46,993 bases of DNA, taken from positions 1 to 46,993 of IMG/VR virus record IMGVR_UViG_3300025785_000031. One strand, 5' to 3'. The position numbers were made by a program, and so were the translations under genes. The notes beneath the pieces were generated by a model. It was not told the DNA's origin. It saw only the letters and a list, made by a program, of their open reading frames with translations, and did no database searches. Shown piece by piece: positions 46,487 to 46,993 of the stretch (its first letter is position 1; the number at the start of each line of letters is the position of its first letter). Origin of the DNA: a virus.

Positions 46487-46993
46487 TTACGCTCCAAATA
46501 TCAATGCCAACACTGTGGCTTTAGTTTTAGTTATCAATTCATCACCAGTTCCGCTATTTACTACATACAAACCAGTGCCACCGCCACCAACAGTATTGGC
46601 AAATATCTGTGTAGTACTTGCAACATTACTCGGTGCAGTTGATTGATAACTTAATTTTAATACATCATTAATATAAACAACACCATTGGCAGATATAAGT
46701 GTTAAATCTTGATTAACACCAGTTGCATAAACATTGCCATTACCAATATTGGTTCCATAAACACTTAAGTTTCCACTACTAAATGTAAAACTATTACTGC
46801 CAGCAAGTGCGTTTGCATTATTATATTGTACAGAATTGTTATATCCACCAGCAGTTACACCACCAGCCGCAGATGCAATCTTTGAAAATGTTGTACCATC
46901 ATTGGTTAATTGCCAATATCCAAGAGATTCACTCCACTGAATAGAAACATTCGGAGAAGTTCCACGATCAACAGTAATATTTGCACCCTGTGG
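46487..46993 (-). CDS. Virion structural protein, 5' end outside the window
   Basis: The last 168 codons of a minus-strand gene; the stop TAA is at 46489-46487. Visible parts are ITVDRGTSPNVSIQWSESLG and WQLTNDGTTFSKIAS, a Gly/Asn-rich middle, and the end GTGLYVVNSGTGDELITK followed by TKATVLALIFGA. Composition and motifs match the neighbouring structural proteins. Start and full length unknown. Confidence 0.7.
   Translation of the reverse strand, partial: PQGANITVDRGTSPNVSIQWSESLGYWQLTNDGTTFSKIASAAGGVTAGGYNNSVQYNNANALAGSNSFTFSSGNLSVYGTNIGNGNVYATGVNQDLTLISANGVVYINDVLKLSYQSTAPSNVASTTQIFANTVGGGGTGLYVVNSGTGDELITKTKATVLALIFGA

Overview
The window is part of a T4-like (contractile-tailed) bacteriophage genome, AT-rich and densely packed. 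The strongest evidence is a neck protein like T4 gp14 (17588-18670) followed by a tail sheath stabiliser like gp15 (18675-20063), about 25 kb of tail-fibre and virion-adhesin genes on the minus strand, a large tRNA array, and TATAAATA-like motifs resembling T4-type late promoters. The tRNA-His gene pairs G1 with U72, has A73 and lacks G-1. That combination is known from a subgroup of alphaproteobacteria, so an alphaproteobacterial host, possibly a low-GC aquatic one such as SAR11, is a reasonable inference but is not proven.

Layout. 1-1007 (minus): the start of a cut gene and three small virion-like genes. 1099-4186 (plus): a DNA methyltransferase, several small genes, a possible attenuator, a highly structured RNA region next to tRNA-Trp, and a class I glutamine-amidotransferase-like protein. 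3100-10112: 21 readable tRNA genes plus one degenerate remnant, interspersed with a GIY-YIG and an HNH homing-type endonuclease, a broken small gene, a sulfotransferase-like gene, an SGNH-hydrolase-like gene and a DUF4337-like membrane protein. 10153-10604: two small coupled genes.

10573-16718 (minus) is the most distinctive part. Eight tightly packed genes, several with ATGA overlaps, encode two P-loop sulfotransferase-like proteins, two paralogous 2OG-Fe(II)-oxygenase-like proteins flanking a glycine-amidinotransferase-like enzyme, a sodium:solute symporter, an APS-kinase-like kinase and an HxGH nucleotidyltransferase. They look like one transcription unit for uptake and modification of a small molecule or surface group; the product is unknown. 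A SAM methyltransferase is transcribed divergently from a shared, nearly palindromic promoter motif.

17588-20482 (plus) carries gp14, gp15 and a Nudix hydrolase. 20468-46993 (minus) carries a DUF115-like protein and then a long run of virion genes: Ser/Thr/Gly/Asn-rich fibres sharing duplicated modules. Their recognisable C-terminal or lectin-like parts are two Peptidase_G2-like ends, two LamG-like domains, a C1q-like head, glycine-rich adhesins (one apparently split into two genes) and an S74 endosialidase-type chaperone.

Expression appears to use two promoter classes. One is TTGACA-N16/17-TATATT upstream of tRNAs and small plus-strand genes. The other is a (T/C/A)ATAAATA or CTAAATA motif upstream of virion and accessory genes. 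In several cases the motif lies only 4-6 nt before the ATG, implying leaderless or nearly leaderless messages.
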